Positions 34,881 through 44,042 of a DNA stretch of 64,000 nt are shown here, piece after piece. Position numbers and translations under genes: made by a program. The notes beneath the pieces were generated by a model. That model ran no database searches and had not been told where the DNA came from. It worked only from the letters and a program-made list of their open reading frames with translations. The number at the start of each line of letters is the position of its first letter. Position 1 is the first letter of the stretch. The stretch is from Arthrobacter sp. MYb23. GTDB lineage: Bacteria; Actinomycetota; Actinomycetes; Actinomycetales; Micrococcaceae. The stretch is taken from assembly GCF_002979775.1 (NCBI RefSeq), contig NZ_PCPR01000001.1:248001-312000 (forward strand). The letters run 5' to 3'.

Positions 34881-35672
34881 ATGGCAATGACTGCACGTCA
34901 ACGAGCCAAAGTCAGTTTGTACGTCCAGGCCGGAATATTCGTCGTGGCCGTGGCCGCAGTGATCCTTGCTGTGGACTGGAAGACGATTGGCACCAGCGTC
35001 TTCAACTTCTCAAAAATTGGGCCGATGTTCCCGGACATCTTCCTAGTGGGCCTCAAGAACACCCTCATCTACACGGCGCTGGCCTTCGTTGTGGGTTTGT
35101 CAGGTGGCCTTCTGCTCGCCCTGATGAAGCTCTCCTCGTTCCCGCTGTACCGCTGGCTCGCCACCGGATACATCGAGTTCTTCCGGGGCGTTCCCGCGCT
35201 TCTCGTCTTCATCGCTTTCGGCTACGGCGTACCGCTGGCGTTCGGTGTCCAGTGGGACGTCAACATCGTGGTCATGGTTTCGCTGGGCATGGTGGCCTCG
35301 GCCTACATCGCCGAAACCTTGCGCGCCGGCCTGCAGGCTGTGCCCAAGGGCCAGATGGAAGCAGCCCGTTCGCTGGGCATGCCGCACTGGCGGGCCATGA
35401 TCTCAATCGTCATCCCGCAGGCATTCAAGATTGTCCTGCCGCCGCTGACCAACGAGATCATCCTGCTCACCAAGGACTCCTCGCTGATCTACGTCCTGGG
35501 CCTCACCGCATCCCAGTACGAGCTCACCAAATTTGGCCGCGACGGCATCTCCAGCCTCGGTGCAGGCCTCACGCCGCTGCTCGTAGCCGGTGCCTTCTAC
35601 CTGGTCATCACCATCCCGTTGAGCCTCCTGGCACGGAAGTTCGAAAGCCGCTCCGCGCGGACTAAGCGATAG
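34881..35672 (+). CDS. Amino-acid ABC transporter permease
   Basis: 263 residues. Five or six membrane helices, with the HisM/GlnP-type motif [33 protein letters not shown] (EAA loop) and [19 protein letters not shown]. Works with the ATPase at 35684 and the binding protein at 33991. The N-terminal 30 residues are polar. Confidence 0.93.
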   Translation: MAMTARQRAKVSLYVQAGIFVVAVAAVILAVDWKTIGTSVFNFSKIGPMFPDIFLVGLKNTLIYTALAFVVGLSGGLLLALMKLSSFPLYRWLATGYIEFFRGVPALLVFIAFGYGVPLAFGVQWDVNIVVMVSLGMVASAYIAETLRAGLQAVPKGQMEAARSLGMPHWRAMISIVIPQAFKIVLPPLTNEIILLTKDSSLIYVLGLTASQYELTKFGRDGISSLGAGLTPLLVAGAFYLVITIPLSLLARKFESRSARTKR

Positions 35673-35683
35673 GCAGGACAGTC

Positions 35684-36478
35684 ATGAATAACTCCACTGG
35701 GAGCACGGCCACCGTTCAAGCCGCCGGCGTAAACATCAAGGATCTGCGCAAGTCCTACGGCAGTAACGAGGTCCTCAAAGGCATCTCACTGACTGTTGAA
35801 CCGGGTCAGGTTGTTTGCCTGATCGGGCCTTCGGGCTCGGGTAAATCCACTCTCCTCCGCTGCGTCAATCTGCTTGAGCAGCCTAACGGCGGCACCATCA
35901 ACGTGGGCGAGTTCGAGGCGACCGACCCGGACGTGGACCTCAACCGGATGCGCCGGAACGTTGGAATGGTGTTCCAGCACTTCAACCTGTTCCCGCACCT
36001 GAGCGTCCTGGACAACTGCACCATCTCGCAATCAAAGGTCCTCAAGCGCTCCAAGTCCGAGGCCGCAGAGGTGGCGCGCCACAACCTGGAGCGCGTGGGC
36101 CTGGGTCACTTGGCCGATCGTTTCCCGGACCAGCTGTCAGGCGGCCAGCAGCAGCGCGTGGCCATCGCACGCGCACTGTCCATGGACCCGCAGCTCATGC
36201 TTTTCGATGAGCCCACGTCCGCTCTCGACCCCGAAACCGTGGGCGACGTCCTGGCTGTCATGCGCAAGCTGGCCCAAGAAGGCATGACCATGTTGGTGGT
36301 GACGCACGAGATGGGCTTCGCCCGCGAAGTTGCTGACCGCGTGGTCTTCATGGACGCCGGTGTTGTGGTGGAGGAAGGGCCCGCGGAAAACGTGATCAGC
36401 GCCCCCACCCAGCCGCGCACCAAGGAGTTCCTGCGCCGTGTCCTCGACCCCACGCACATTGACGTGGTGGAGGACTAA
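35684..36478 (+). CDS. Amino-acid ABC transporter ATP-binding protein (GlnQ type)
   Basis: 264 residues. Walker [24 protein letters not shown], signature [15 protein letters not shown], Walker [15 protein letters not shown], and [19 protein letters not shown] are the standard polar-amino-acid ATPase set. 11 bp after the permease. The end of the operon is marked by the hairpin at 36525. Confidence 0.95.
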   Translation: MNNSTGSTATVQAAGVNIKDLRKSYGSNEVLKGISLTVEPGQVVCLIGPSGSGKSTLLRCVNLLEQPNGGTINVGEFEATDPDVDLNRMRRNVGMVFQHFNLFPHLSVLDNCTISQSKVLKRSKSEAAEVARHNLERVGLGHLADRFPDQLSGGQQQRVAIARALSMDPQLMLFDEPTSALDPETVGDVLAVMRKLAQEGMTMLVVTHEMGFAREVADRVVFMDAGVVVEEGPAENVISAPTQPRTKEFLRRVLDPTHIDVVED

Positions 36479-36524
36479 CCCCTTCAGTTTGGCACTGACG
36501 CCACGCATCTTCGCTAGCGCCACC

Positions 36525-36570
36525 GAAACGGGAGGGCGAAACCCATATTTGGGTGTCGCCCTCCCGTTTC
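36525..36570 (+). terminator. Terminator after amino-acid ABC operon
   Basis: GAAACGGGAGGGCGA-type arm (36525-) pairs with TCGCCCTCCCGTTTC ending at 36570. Between them ACCCATATTTGGGT adds a second stem. Convergent menD follows, so it may serve both strands. Confidence 0.8.
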
Positions 36571-36623
36571 TGTGTCACCTACGAATTTGGGTGGCTCACA
36601 GAAGCACGACGGCGGCGGGGAAC

Positions 36624-36728
36624 CCCTTCACGCCCGGCGCACCACTCCTTCACCCTCGGCGCACCCTTTCGCGCCCTTCGCACTAGTGGTTACGGGTGCG
36701 ATCCGCGGCAACAGTAGCGACCAACCCA
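36624..36728. repeat. Dispersed TTACGGG-family intergenic repeat, copy c
   Basis: GCACCCTTTCGCGCCCTTCG then CACTAGTGGTTACGGGTGCG at 36661-36700, ending GATCCGCGGCAACAGTAGCG. It sits between convergent genes (ABC ATPase and menD). Confidence 0.75.
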
Positions 36729-36746
36729 CGGGTGCCCTCGCTGGAG

Positions 36747-38456
36747 TTAGCCTGCTGTCAGGACTTGGTCCACAGCGGCCGAGATGGCTTCCTTGATCCG
36801 CGCGTGGAGTGCACGGAGGCCTGCCCGGTCCACGCGCACTTCAACAATGGTGCGGCCCTTCACCGGCGACTTGAGGGCCACGGCGAGTTCCGCCGTCGTG
36901 GTTACGGCTTGGTGTCCGACGCCGTAAGCCGCCGCGAGTGCCGAAATGTCCACTGCGTGCGGGGTAGCGAATAGGCGCTCGACGGCGGTGCCATAGGCTC
37001 CCGAGTCCTCCACGGCACCGTGTTCGAGAAGGCTGAAAATGGCGCCGCCGGAGTCGTTGAGCACCACGATCCGGAGGTCCGGCACGGGTTCTCCGTGGCC
37101 GAGGAGCAGGCCCCCGGCATCGTGAAGGAAAGTGATGTCGCCCAGCAGGACCGTGGTTTCGCGTCCGCTGCCCAGGGCGATTCCGGTGGCTGTGGCGATG
37201 GTTCCGTCGATCCCGGCGAGGCCGCGGTTGGCGTGAACCGTAGCGATGGGTTCGGGGTGAGGTTTGCCCGCGAGGTCAACGTCGCGGATGCCGTTGGAAG
37301 AACCGAGCACCAACTGTCCGCGGGAGTGCTCCCAGACGGCAGCGCCAACCGACGGACCGGTTGCGAGGTTCTCCCCCACGAGCACCCCATCGAGGCCATG
37401 CTGAGCGGCAGCGCCGGCGAGCAGCCAGGAATCGAGCCATTCGGCAGAGCCACGGCCGGCGAAATCGGCGAGCTCGGGCAAGGTTTCGATGGGTGTTTCG
37501 CGGCGCCGACCTGCCTCATACCAAGCAACGGGGACGGGTTGGTAAATCACGGATTCAACAGACTCACGCGCCAGCAGGGCAGCCACCGGGCGGGATAGGG
37601 TCGCCCGTCCGAACAGGACGACGCGTTCGATTGGCATGGGTGAATCAGGACCATAGTGGGCCAGCAGGACCCGGTAAGGTCCAACCGCGTTCGGCCCGAA
37701 GCGTGCGTTGGATGAGGGTTCAGCCAGCAAGGGTAATCCGTGAGCGCGGGCAAAAGCTTCGGCTACGGGCCCGGCGTCGTGGCCGGCGAGGACCACGGTG
37801 CGTCGCTCTGCCAGTTCGCTTGATGCTGCGGCGAGGTCCAGCGCCTGGGGGCCGGCGTCGTAATGGAACACGCCGCGACCCGCGGCGGCGGGAAGGGAGT
37901 CGCCGTCCGACGGAACCAAGGGATCGCGGAAGGCAAGGTTCACTTGGACAGGCCCCGGAGGGGTATCTTCGAGGGCGCCCGTGGCTGCGTAAAGCGCAGT
38001 AGCAACCGCCTTTTGCGGATGGTCACCGGCCGGGACGTCGACGGCGAATCTCACGTGGTCGCCGAAAAGATCCAGTTGGATGGTGGTCTGGTTTGCACCG
38101 GTGCCGTGGAGCTCTTCAGGACGGTCAGCGGAAATCACCACCACGGGGACGGCGGAATGATTGGCTTCCATGACCGAGGGCAGGAGGTTGCCTACCGCTG
38201 TTCCGGAAGTGGTCACCACTGCCACGGGAGCTTGAGTGGAGAGGGCAAGGCCCAGGGCAGTGAATCCAGCGTCCCGTTCATCGATGCGGACGTGGATCCG
38301 AACCCTGCCAGCAGCTTCAGCTTCCGCGAGCGCGTAGGCCATGGGCGCGGAACGCGAACCGGGCGCCACCACCACGTGCCGCACACCGCCGTCGAGCAGT
38401 GCCGTAACGGCGATTCGGGCGGCGCCAATGGATGTCAGAGAGTCCTGGGAAGTCAC
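36747..38456 (-). CDS. menD: SEPHCHC synthase (MenD)
   Basis: 569 residues. ThDP-dependent decarboxylase fold; MenD features include VVVAPGSRSAPMAYAL, RIDERDAGFTALGLAL, VAVVTTSGTAVGNLLP, SADRPEELHGTGANQTTIQLDLFGDHVRF and LLGDITFLHDAGGLL. It joins 2-oxoglutarate-derived semialdehyde to isochorismate. It lies 2.9 kb right of menF and 3.2 kb left of menC, separated by unrelated genes. Confidence 0.95.
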   Translation of the reverse strand: MTSQDSLTSIGAARIAVTALLDGGVRHVVVAPGSRSAPMAYALAEAEAAGRVRIHVRIDERDAGFTALGLALSTQAPVAVVTTSGTAVGNLLPSVMEANHSAVPVVVISADRPEELHGTGANQTTIQLDLFGDHVRFAVDVPAGDHPQKAVATALYAATGALEDTPPGPVQVNLAFRDPLVPSDGDSLPAAAGRGVFHYDAGPQALDLAAASSELAERRTVVLAGHDAGPVAEAFARAHGLPLLAEPSSNARFGPNAVGPYRVLLAHYGPDSPMPIERVVLFGRATLSRPVAALLARESVESVIYQPVPVAWYEAGRRRETPIETLPELADFAGRGSAEWLDSWLLAGAAAQHGLDGVLVGENLATGPSVGAAVWEHSRGQLVLGSSNGIRDVDLAGKPHPEPIATVHANRGLAGIDGTIATATGIALGSGRETTVLLGDITFLHDAGGLLLGHGEPVPDLRIVVLNDSGGAIFSLLEHGAVEDSGAYGTAVERLFATPHAVDISALAAAYGVGHQAVTTTAELAVALKSPVKGRTIVEVRVDRAGLRALHARIKEAISAAVDQVLTAG

Positions 38457-38491
38457 CGTTCCAGTCTATTGGCGCAACCGGACCCAAACGC

Positions 38492-38627
38492 TCGCTCACA
38501 TCACTAGCCCTTCCGGCCAACCGTCTCTCACCTCCCGAGCCCTTCCGGCCAAGCATCTCTCACCTCCCGAGCCCTTCCGGCCAAGCATCTCTCACCTCCC
38601 GAGCCCTTCCGGCCAAGCATCTCTCAC
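38492..38627. repeat. 32-bp tandem repeat array, left of SOUL gene
   Basis: The 8-mer TCTCTCAC occurs at 38524, 38556, 38588 and 38620, with a variant (TCGCTCAC) at 38492, so the period is exactly 32 bp. Each unit also contains CCTCCCGAGCCCTTCCGGCC then AAGCA. About four units. It is inverted relative to the array at 39264 for the 8-mer. Confidence 0.85.
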
Positions 38628-38637
38628 TCAGGTTCCG

Positions 38638-39213
38638 TTAGGTTTCCTTGATTTCCAGAACTACCTCGTTATGGCGGAGGAACCAAGGCTTGAAGGGAGG
38701 GTCGAAGCGCGCGAACCTGGGCGAACCGATCGGTGTCAAACCAGCCAGCTGAAGGGCCTCCGCCAGCGCTACTGTATGGCGTTGAAAGGCCGCGGCCGAT
38801 CCGTTGCCCGTGAACCGTGCTACAGCCGATAGTGCCCCTGGTACCTCACGGATCTTGACCCTGGGGTCATCGGGCACAGGGGCAGTCTCCGCTGTCACTC
38901 CGGCTGGTAAGACGAAGGCAACAACGTAGTCTTCATCCCCACCACCCGGGATGGGGCCGCTCTGCAGAACCGGTGCCGTCATAACCAGTTCCCCTGACGT
39001 TCCGCTCTCCTGAATGACCGGCGCGGTCATGGACAGCTTCTGCCTGGTGGTGTTGCTGCCGCTGATGTAGTTGAAAAGAAAACGGAAAGCCTCGTTTCCT
39101 GCGCGATCAAAGGCGGCGTGGACGTGCACCTCCGCGAGTACATGCGCGGGATAACGACGCAGCTCGAAGTGTGGATATTGCTGGACCAGATCGTACGGCT
39201 GCTGTTCAGTCAT
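38638..39213 (-). CDS. SOUL heme-binding family protein
   Basis: 191 residues from ATG 39213 (MTEQQPYDLVQQYPHFELR). The longer frame reaches into the repeat array and is not supported. SOUL-type pattern: YPAHVLAEVHVHAAFDRAGNEAFRFLFNYISGSN, KLSMTAPVIQ, VMTAPVLQ, and ARFDPPFKPWFLRHNEVVLEI. Related proteins bind heme or act as small cytosolic lipocalin-like carriers. No pathway is indicated by its neighbours. It is bracketed by two 32-bp-period repeat arrays. Confidence 0.88.
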   Translation of the reverse strand: MTEQQPYDLVQQYPHFELRRYPAHVLAEVHVHAAFDRAGNEAFRFLFNYISGSNTTRQKLSMTAPVIQESGTSGELVMTAPVLQSGPIPGGGDEDYVVAFVLPAGVTAETAPVPDDPRVKIREVPGALSAVARFTGNGSAAAFQRHTVALAEALQLAGLTPIGSPRFARFDPPFKPWFLRHNEVVLEIKET

Positions 39214-39263
39214 GATCCAAACGACCCTACGCCGCCGCGCCACAAGCCGCCAGAGAGCTGTGG

Positions 39264-39370
39264 GTGAGAGAGCGACCGGCCCAAGCACGCGGGAGGTGAG
39301 AGAGGGACCGGCCCAAGCACGCGGAACGTGAGAGAGCGACCGGCCCAAGCACGCGGAACGTGAGAGAGCG
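39264..39370. repeat. 32-bp tandem repeat array, right of SOUL gene
   Basis: GTGAGAGA occurs at 39264, 39296, 39328 and 39360, period exactly 32 bp. Units read GTGAGAGAGCGACCGGCCCA then AGCACGCGGAAC, with the first spacer varied. The 8-mer is the complement of that in the left array (38492). Confidence 0.85.
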
Positions 39371-39381
39371 TGGATACGAAA

Positions 39382-39420
39382 AATGCTCCCCCACCCGGGA
39401 AGCCCGGGCGGGGGAGCATT
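39382..39420 (-). terminator. Terminator after PhoX gene
   Basis: Near-perfect 18-bp arms (39382-39399 and 39403-39420) with a short loop. On the minus strand it is followed by TTTTTCG. Next gene on the left (SOUL) is also minus. Confidence 0.88.
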
Positions 39421-39444
39421 CGTCAGTATTGAATCAGGCAGGTG

Positions 39445-41532
39445 CTACTTGCGGAAGACCTGCACTACGGAGGGGCGGGGTGCCCGCACTGCACCGGCGG
39501 CGGGTGTGGCTCCGGCCGGAACGTAGTCCGGGAAGAAGGAGTTCTGGGCTGCAAACGTGCCGTCCTCACCAGGGTGCTGGACGGCAACGAAAACGGTACG
39601 TTCTTCGTCATGGATGATGGGACCACAGGTTTCGGCGTCGCGCGGTACAGCGAGGAACTGCTCCACCTTGCCACGCTCAGGTCCTTCGAGGGTTACCTTG
39701 AAGAGGCCGTCCGCGTAGCCGATGGTGGACGGCGCGCCGTCGGTGGAGATCCAGAGGTTGCCTACGGAGTCGAAAGCCACGTTGTCCGGGCAGGAGATGG
39801 GCGAGACTTTGTCGGCCGGGAATCCTGAGAAGTAGGTGGACGTGTTCTTGGCGGGGTCTCCGGCAACCAGAAGGAGGTTCCAGTTGAACTTGGTGCCGGT
39901 TTGCTCGCGGCCTTCGGTGATCTCCACGACGTGGCCGTCACGGTTGAGATTGCGCGGGTTAACCTCGGTGGCGCTTTCCTTGCCCGGCTTGCCGCGGTCC
40001 GTGTTGTTGGTGCAGGCGACGTAAACCTTGCCTGTACGCGGGTTGGGCTCCACGTCCTCGCAACGGTCCATCTTGGTGGGGCCAACCTTGTCAGCGGCGA
40101 GGCGGGTGTAGACGAGAACTTCCGGCACGGTCATGCCCGGCACTGCCGAGGTTCCGTTGACCACCAGCGGAAGCCATTCACCGGTGCCATCAAACGCACC
40201 GTCTGCGGGAAGCTTGCCCGTACCGTCGATGTCCGCGGGAGAGTCACCCGTGAAGCGAGCTACGTAGAGGTCGCCCTCGGACAGCAGGTTCATGTTGTTC
40301 TTGCGGGCTTCCTTTGAGTCACCAGCCTGGTACTTGCCCTTGGAAACGAACTTGTAGAGGTAGTCAAAGCGCTCGTCGTCGCCCATGTAAGCCACTACGC
40401 GGCCGGAAGGAGCAACAATGACGTTGGCGCCCTCGTGCTTGAAACGTCCCATGGCGGAGTGCTTCTTGGGTGTGGAGGTGGGGTCGAATGGGTCCACTTC
40501 CACAATCCAGCCAAAGCGGTTGGTCTCGTTGGCGTAGCCGGAGTTGCGGGTATCGAAGCGCGGCTCGTCGAGCTCCCACTGGCGCGTGGTGGCTTTGGCG
40601 GAAATTCCGTAGCGCTTGTCGCCGTCGCTGGTGCCTGGGGCAGCGAAGTAGCCGTTGAAGTTCTCTTCGCCGGAGAGGATGGTTCCCCACGGGGTGGTTC
40701 CGCCTGCGCAGTTACCCAGGGTGCCCTTGATCCAACGACCGGCGGGGTCGTCAATGGTCTTGACCAGGTTGGTGCCGGCTGCGGGTCCGGTCAACTCATA
40801 GACAGTGTCCGTGAGGAAGCGTCGGTTCAACGGTGCGCCCTGAACGTAGCTCCACGGCTTGTTCTTGTTCTTGCGTTCGAGTTCCACCACGGCCAAACCA
40901 TGCCCTGCACGACCGATTGCCCTTGCTTCGGCGGGGTCGAAGCCTTCCGGGAGCATGATGTTCTCGTTGGTGTACTCGTGGTTGCTGAACAGCACGGCAC
41001 GGCGATCTTTGGAACCGGGAATCGGCAGGATGTCCGTGTAGTCGTTGTTATAGCCGAACTGGCGTGCCTGCGCTGCAGCGGTCTGCGCGTTGAGGTCAAA
41101 GGCAGGTGAGTCGGCGAAGAGGGGGTCGCCCCAGCGGATGACCGGCTTCCAGTCGAACCCTTCGGGCACGGTGAAGGCATCCACCGCTGCGTCTACGGGC
41201 TTGATGGCAGTGAACTTGAGCTTGGACTTATCGAAGCCCTTCTTTGCGGCATCGGAGAGTCCGTTGCCCGGGTCAGCCACGGCAGTGTCGCCACCGGTCA
41301 CAGCGCCACCGAGGACGATCGCGAGTGCTCCTGCGGCGCCAAGCCCAAGGGCGGCACGGCGGGACATGGCCGTTGAAGCGATGTCGCGGAAGTAACCGTT
41401 GGCGCTGGTGTTGCAGACATCGCCCGAGCAGGCGTTGTCGCATTTCAGTGCGCACGTCACTGGACTGCGCTTGCCCTTGGTGTGGCCAAGCATGGGGAGC
41501 AGCGCAAACATGCGTCCGGTGGTTTCAGACAT
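39445..41532 (-). CDS. PhoX-family alkaline phosphatase/DUF839 protein, Tat-exported
   Basis: 695 residues. Twin-arginine region SRRAALGLGAAGALAIVLGG at about 57-76 marks Tat export. The mature beta-propeller part contains GFDWKPVIRWGDPLF, LPIPGSKDRRAVLFSNHEYTNENIMLPEG, ENFNGYFA, RCEDVEPNPRTGKVYVACTNN, VEITEG and FLAVPRDAETCGPIIHDEERTVFVAVQHPGEDGTF, characteristic of PhoX. These enzymes release phosphate from organic esters in the periplasm/outside. Start is not certain: the first 50 residues are unusually Cys-rich for a Tat leader. Confidence 0.88.
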   Translation of the reverse strand: MSETTGRMFALLPMLGHTKGKRSPVTCALKCDNACSGDVCNTSANGYFRDIASTAMSRRAALGLGAAGALAIVLGGAVTGGDTAVADPGNGLSDAAKKGFDKSKLKFTAIKPVDAAVDAFTVPEGFDWKPVIRWGDPLFADSPAFDLNAQTAAAQARQFGYNNDYTDILPIPGSKDRRAVLFSNHEYTNENIMLPEGFDPAEARAIGRAGHGLAVVELERKNKNKPWSYVQGAPLNRRFLTDTVYELTGPAAGTNLVKTIDDPAGRWIKGTLGNCAGGTTPWGTILSGEENFNGYFAAPGTSDGDKRYGISAKATTRQWELDEPRFDTRNSGYANETNRFGWIVEVDPFDPTSTPKKHSAMGRFKHEGANVIVAPSGRVVAYMGDDERFDYLYKFVSKGKYQAGDSKEARKNNMNLLSEGDLYVARFTGDSPADIDGTGKLPADGAFDGTGEWLPLVVNGTSAVPGMTVPEVLVYTRLAADKVGPTKMDRCEDVEPNPRTGKVYVACTNNTDRGKPGKESATEVNPRNLNRDGHVVEITEGREQTGTKFNWNLLLVAGDPAKNTSTYFSGFPADKVSPISCPDNVAFDSVGNLWISTDGAPSTIGYADGLFKVTLEGPERGKVEQFLAVPRDAETCGPIIHDEERTVFVAVQHPGEDGTFAAQNSFFPDYVPAGATPAAGAVRAPRPSVVQVFRK

Positions 41533-41610
41533 GGGGGTAGACCTTCCAGAGGGTGTACGAGGTTCCCGCTGAGCCTTTCAGCGGAATCCAAAGCTGAAGG
41601 GTCGCCCTGG

Positions 41611-42627
41611 TTAAGACGCGGTGAACAAACCGTGCTGGTTTCGCGCCAACACTGAGTGCACGCGGCGGAGCCGGTCCAGCCACCAGTCCCGACGCTCCCC
41701 CGGTGCCGCATACTGCTCAAGCAGTCCGGCATCGGCAACGGCATCGCGCAACTGGATGGCGCCGTCGTCGGCCACCAGCGGGTCCAGAGTGATATCCGAA
41801 GCGAACAGCGAAACGGTGCCAAGGCCGCAAGCATAAGGAAGGGACGGCAGCGCGGCAGCGAGCGCAAGGCCGGCACGGATGCCAACGGAGGTGTCCAAGG
41901 CAGAACTTACGACGGCGGGCAGCCCGGCCTGCTCCACAATGTCCAGTGCACGCGCAACTCCCCCGAGTGGGGCGACCTTGACGACGATCAGGTCAGCCGC
42001 TCCGGCCCGGGCCACACGCAGGGGATCCTCTTCCTTCCGGACGCTCTCGTCCGCGGCGATGAGGACAGGCGTACCTGCAGCGGTCAGCCGACGCCGGACC
42101 TCAGCGAGGCCCTCGATGGTGGGAACGGGTTGTTCGGCATACTCAAGGCCAACGTCGGAGAGTTTGCTCAGCGCTTCCACGGCCTGGTCCACGTCCCATC
42201 CCCCGTTGGCATCCACCCGGATGGCAGCGTCAGGTAGGGCCTCGCGTACTGCCTTCACCCTGGCGACGTCGTCCGCCAGTTCCTGTCCCCGCTCTGCGAC
42301 TTTGATCTTGACGGCATCAACCCGCCCGAAGCGCGCCAGTACATCGGGCACGCGCTCTGCAGCGACGGCGGGAACCGTTGCGTTGACCGGGATCCTGTCC
42401 CGCAATGGTGAGGGGAAACCCAGCCAGCCCGCTTCCAGTGCTGCAGCCAGCCAGCGGGAGGATTCGTCGTCGTCGTATTCGGGGAAGGGACAGAACTCAC
42501 CCCAGCCGAGCGGTCCACGCAAGAGGAGTGTCTCGCGCTCCATGATGCCGCGGAATTTCACGCGCATGGGCAGCGAGACTACGTGGGCGGAATCGAGGAG
42601 TTCTTCGGGGGAGGGAAGTGCAGGCAT
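41611..42627 (-). CDS. menC: o-Succinylbenzoate synthase
   Basis: 338 residues from ATG 42627. Enolase-superfamily features: KIKVAERGQELADDVARVKAVREALPDAAIRVDANGGWD (metal-ligand DAN), GLEYAEQPVPTIEGLAEV, LIAADESVRKEEDP, LIVVKVAPLGGVARAL, VSSALDTSVGIRAGLALAAALP. It dehydrates SHCHC to o-succinylbenzoate in menaquinone synthesis. It is followed on the same strand, after 78 bp, by the PhoX gene. Confidence 0.93.
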   Translation of the reverse strand: MPALPSPEELLDSAHVVSLPMRVKFRGIMERETLLLRGPLGWGEFCPFPEYDDDESSRWLAAALEAGWLGFPSPLRDRIPVNATVPAVAAERVPDVLARFGRVDAVKIKVAERGQELADDVARVKAVREALPDAAIRVDANGGWDVDQAVEALSKLSDVGLEYAEQPVPTIEGLAEVRRRLTAAGTPVLIAADESVRKEEDPLRVARAGAADLIVVKVAPLGGVARALDIVEQAGLPAVVSSALDTSVGIRAGLALAAALPSLPYACGLGTVSLFASDITLDPLVADDGAIQLRDAVADAGLLEQYAAPGERRDWWLDRLRRVHSVLARNQHGLFTAS

Positions 42628-42688
42628 ATTGCCACTGTACCGGCGGCCTCCCACCCACCAGGCAGGCTTTTTCGGCTATGTGGAAAAG

Positions 42689-43297
42689 CTACTGGTCCCA
42701 GTACTTTTGCACCCGCCCCACTGCATCAGATAGCTGTTGTGCGGACAGGACGAGCAAGCTTTCCGGTATTCCCAAGGCATCCCATTTGGCCACCAACGCC
42801 GTATCCCCGTCAACCGGCAACGGCCACAACCAGTATCGGCCGGTGAACTGGACAAACTCGGAGTTGTTGCTTCCGCCGCCGCCTCCCAAGGTTGTCAGCA
42901 CCGGGCCGGTGACGTCGTCGGGGTCTTCGAAGGCCGACGGCCCGTGGATGGCCGCCACAGCTTTGCGTCCGTCCGCCAAAGCAACACCTAATTCCAGCCC
43001 CGTCCTGGTGTCCAGGCTGGACCGCGGATGGTTGTAACTCTCCTCCACCGTTTCCCGCCATTCCTGGTCCGATTCGCTGCCCCGCCGCACGGACCAGACC
43101 AGGTCCAACAGGCAACCAGTGGAGTAAACCTCCACCAGTTTCAGCACCACGACCATCCGCTGGCTCTTGAAAACAAACCCGCCAACGTGCGCGATGCCAG
43201 GCATCTCGTCCGACGGCGGGCCGAACCACCCGGGCTGGGCAGGCTGCGGTTCACGTGGACGCGACGGTTGTTGAGGGAGGTCATCGAAAAAGCTCAT
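42689..43297 (-). CDS. Hypothetical protein, 202 residues
   Basis: Starts at ATG 43297 (MSFFDDLPQQPSRPREP). A Pro-rich N-terminus is followed by a compact alpha/beta region (MVVVLKLVEVYSTGCLLDLVWSVRRGSE), a Gly-rich loop (LGGGGGSNNSEFVQF) and WLWPLPVDGDTALVAKWDALGIPES. I do not recognise a family; similar proteins occur in actinobacteria. It is divergent from the DUF2510 gene by 100 bp. No signal peptide or membrane helix. Confidence 0.65.
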   Translation of the reverse strand: MSFFDDLPQQPSRPREPQPAQPGWFGPPSDEMPGIAHVGGFVFKSQRMVVVLKLVEVYSTGCLLDLVWSVRRGSESDQEWRETVEESYNHPRSSLDTRTGLELGVALADGRKAVAAIHGPSAFEDPDDVTGPVLTTLGGGGGSNNSEFVQFTGRYWLWPLPVDGDTALVAKWDALGIPESLLVLSAQQLSDAVGRVQKYWDQ

Positions 43298-43400
43298 GCT
43301 CCATCCATACACCGCCACGTGGCGTCTGGGGAGGGGCTCTTTGCAAGCGAGAGGCCGCAATCGCGATATTCTCAGAACCACGACTCAATGCGGGGGAATA

Positions 43401-44042
43401 ATGACTCAATCAATGCCCGGTTCGACGACGCCTCCCGGCTGGTACCCGGACCCTTCGGACCCACGTTTCGTCCGGTGGTGGGACGGACGCGCGTGGACAG
43501 CGCAACAGGCGCCGGCTCAGTTCCAGGCGCAGGGCCAGTTCCAGGCACCCGTCCAGCTGCCACGTCCTGAGCTCAGCCCGGACACACCCGTGTACAACCC
43601 GTTCATCTGGGCAATAACCTTGTTGCCGCTGCTCTCCGTCCTGCTCCTGCTCACCTGGCAGCCGGAGTTCAGGATGATCACCACGCGGCAGGGCGTTACC
43701 ACCATGGACCCTTTCTCCATGTACACCCCCGGCTATTTCGTGTTGATGGGCGCAAGTTTCCTGTCCTACGGCCTTTCAGTGTTTTTCGCTTTCCTGGACC
43801 GTCAACGCCTGCTCAAGTCCGGCGTCGTCCGTCCCTTCCACTGGGCTTGGACGTTCCTCAGCGCGCTGGTGTACGTGATCGGCCGCTCTGTGATCGTCAA
43901 CAAAGTGGCGCCTAAGCGGGGGCTGTGGCCGGTGTGGGCCAGCATCGCCGTGATTGTCATCAGCCTGGTGATTACGGGCATTTGGATGTCCAACTTCATG
44001 CAGTCCATGTACAACCAGCTGGCTTACTCAGTCGCGACGTGA
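43401..44042 (+). CDS. DUF2510-domain membrane protein, first of two tandem copies
   Basis: 213 residues from ATG 43401, preceded by GGGGGAA. The N-terminal DUF2510 motif (PGWYPDPSDPRFVRWWDGRAWT) is followed by a Gln/Pro-rich linker and four hydrophobic segments. VRPFHWAWTFLSALVYVIGR matches the next protein. DUF2510 is a small domain fused to many actinobacterial membrane proteins; its role is unknown. The next gene begins at GTG 44039, overlapping this stop by 4 bp. Confidence 0.8.
   Translation: MTQSMPGSTTPPGWYPDPSDPRFVRWWDGRAWTAQQAPAQFQAQGQFQAPVQLPRPELSPDTPVYNPFIWAITLLPLLSVLLLLTWQPEFRMITTRQGVTTMDPFSMYTPGYFVLMGASFLSYGLSVFFAFLDRQRLLKSGVVRPFHWAWTFLSALVYVIGRSVIVNKVAPKRGLWPVWASIAVIVISLVITGIWMSNFMQSMYNQLAYSVAT

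Noticed and set aside
38492..39370. CRISPR-like repeats near the SOUL gene
   Set aside because: Repeats have no unique spacers and no cas genes are near; the period is uniform and unit sequence is constant.
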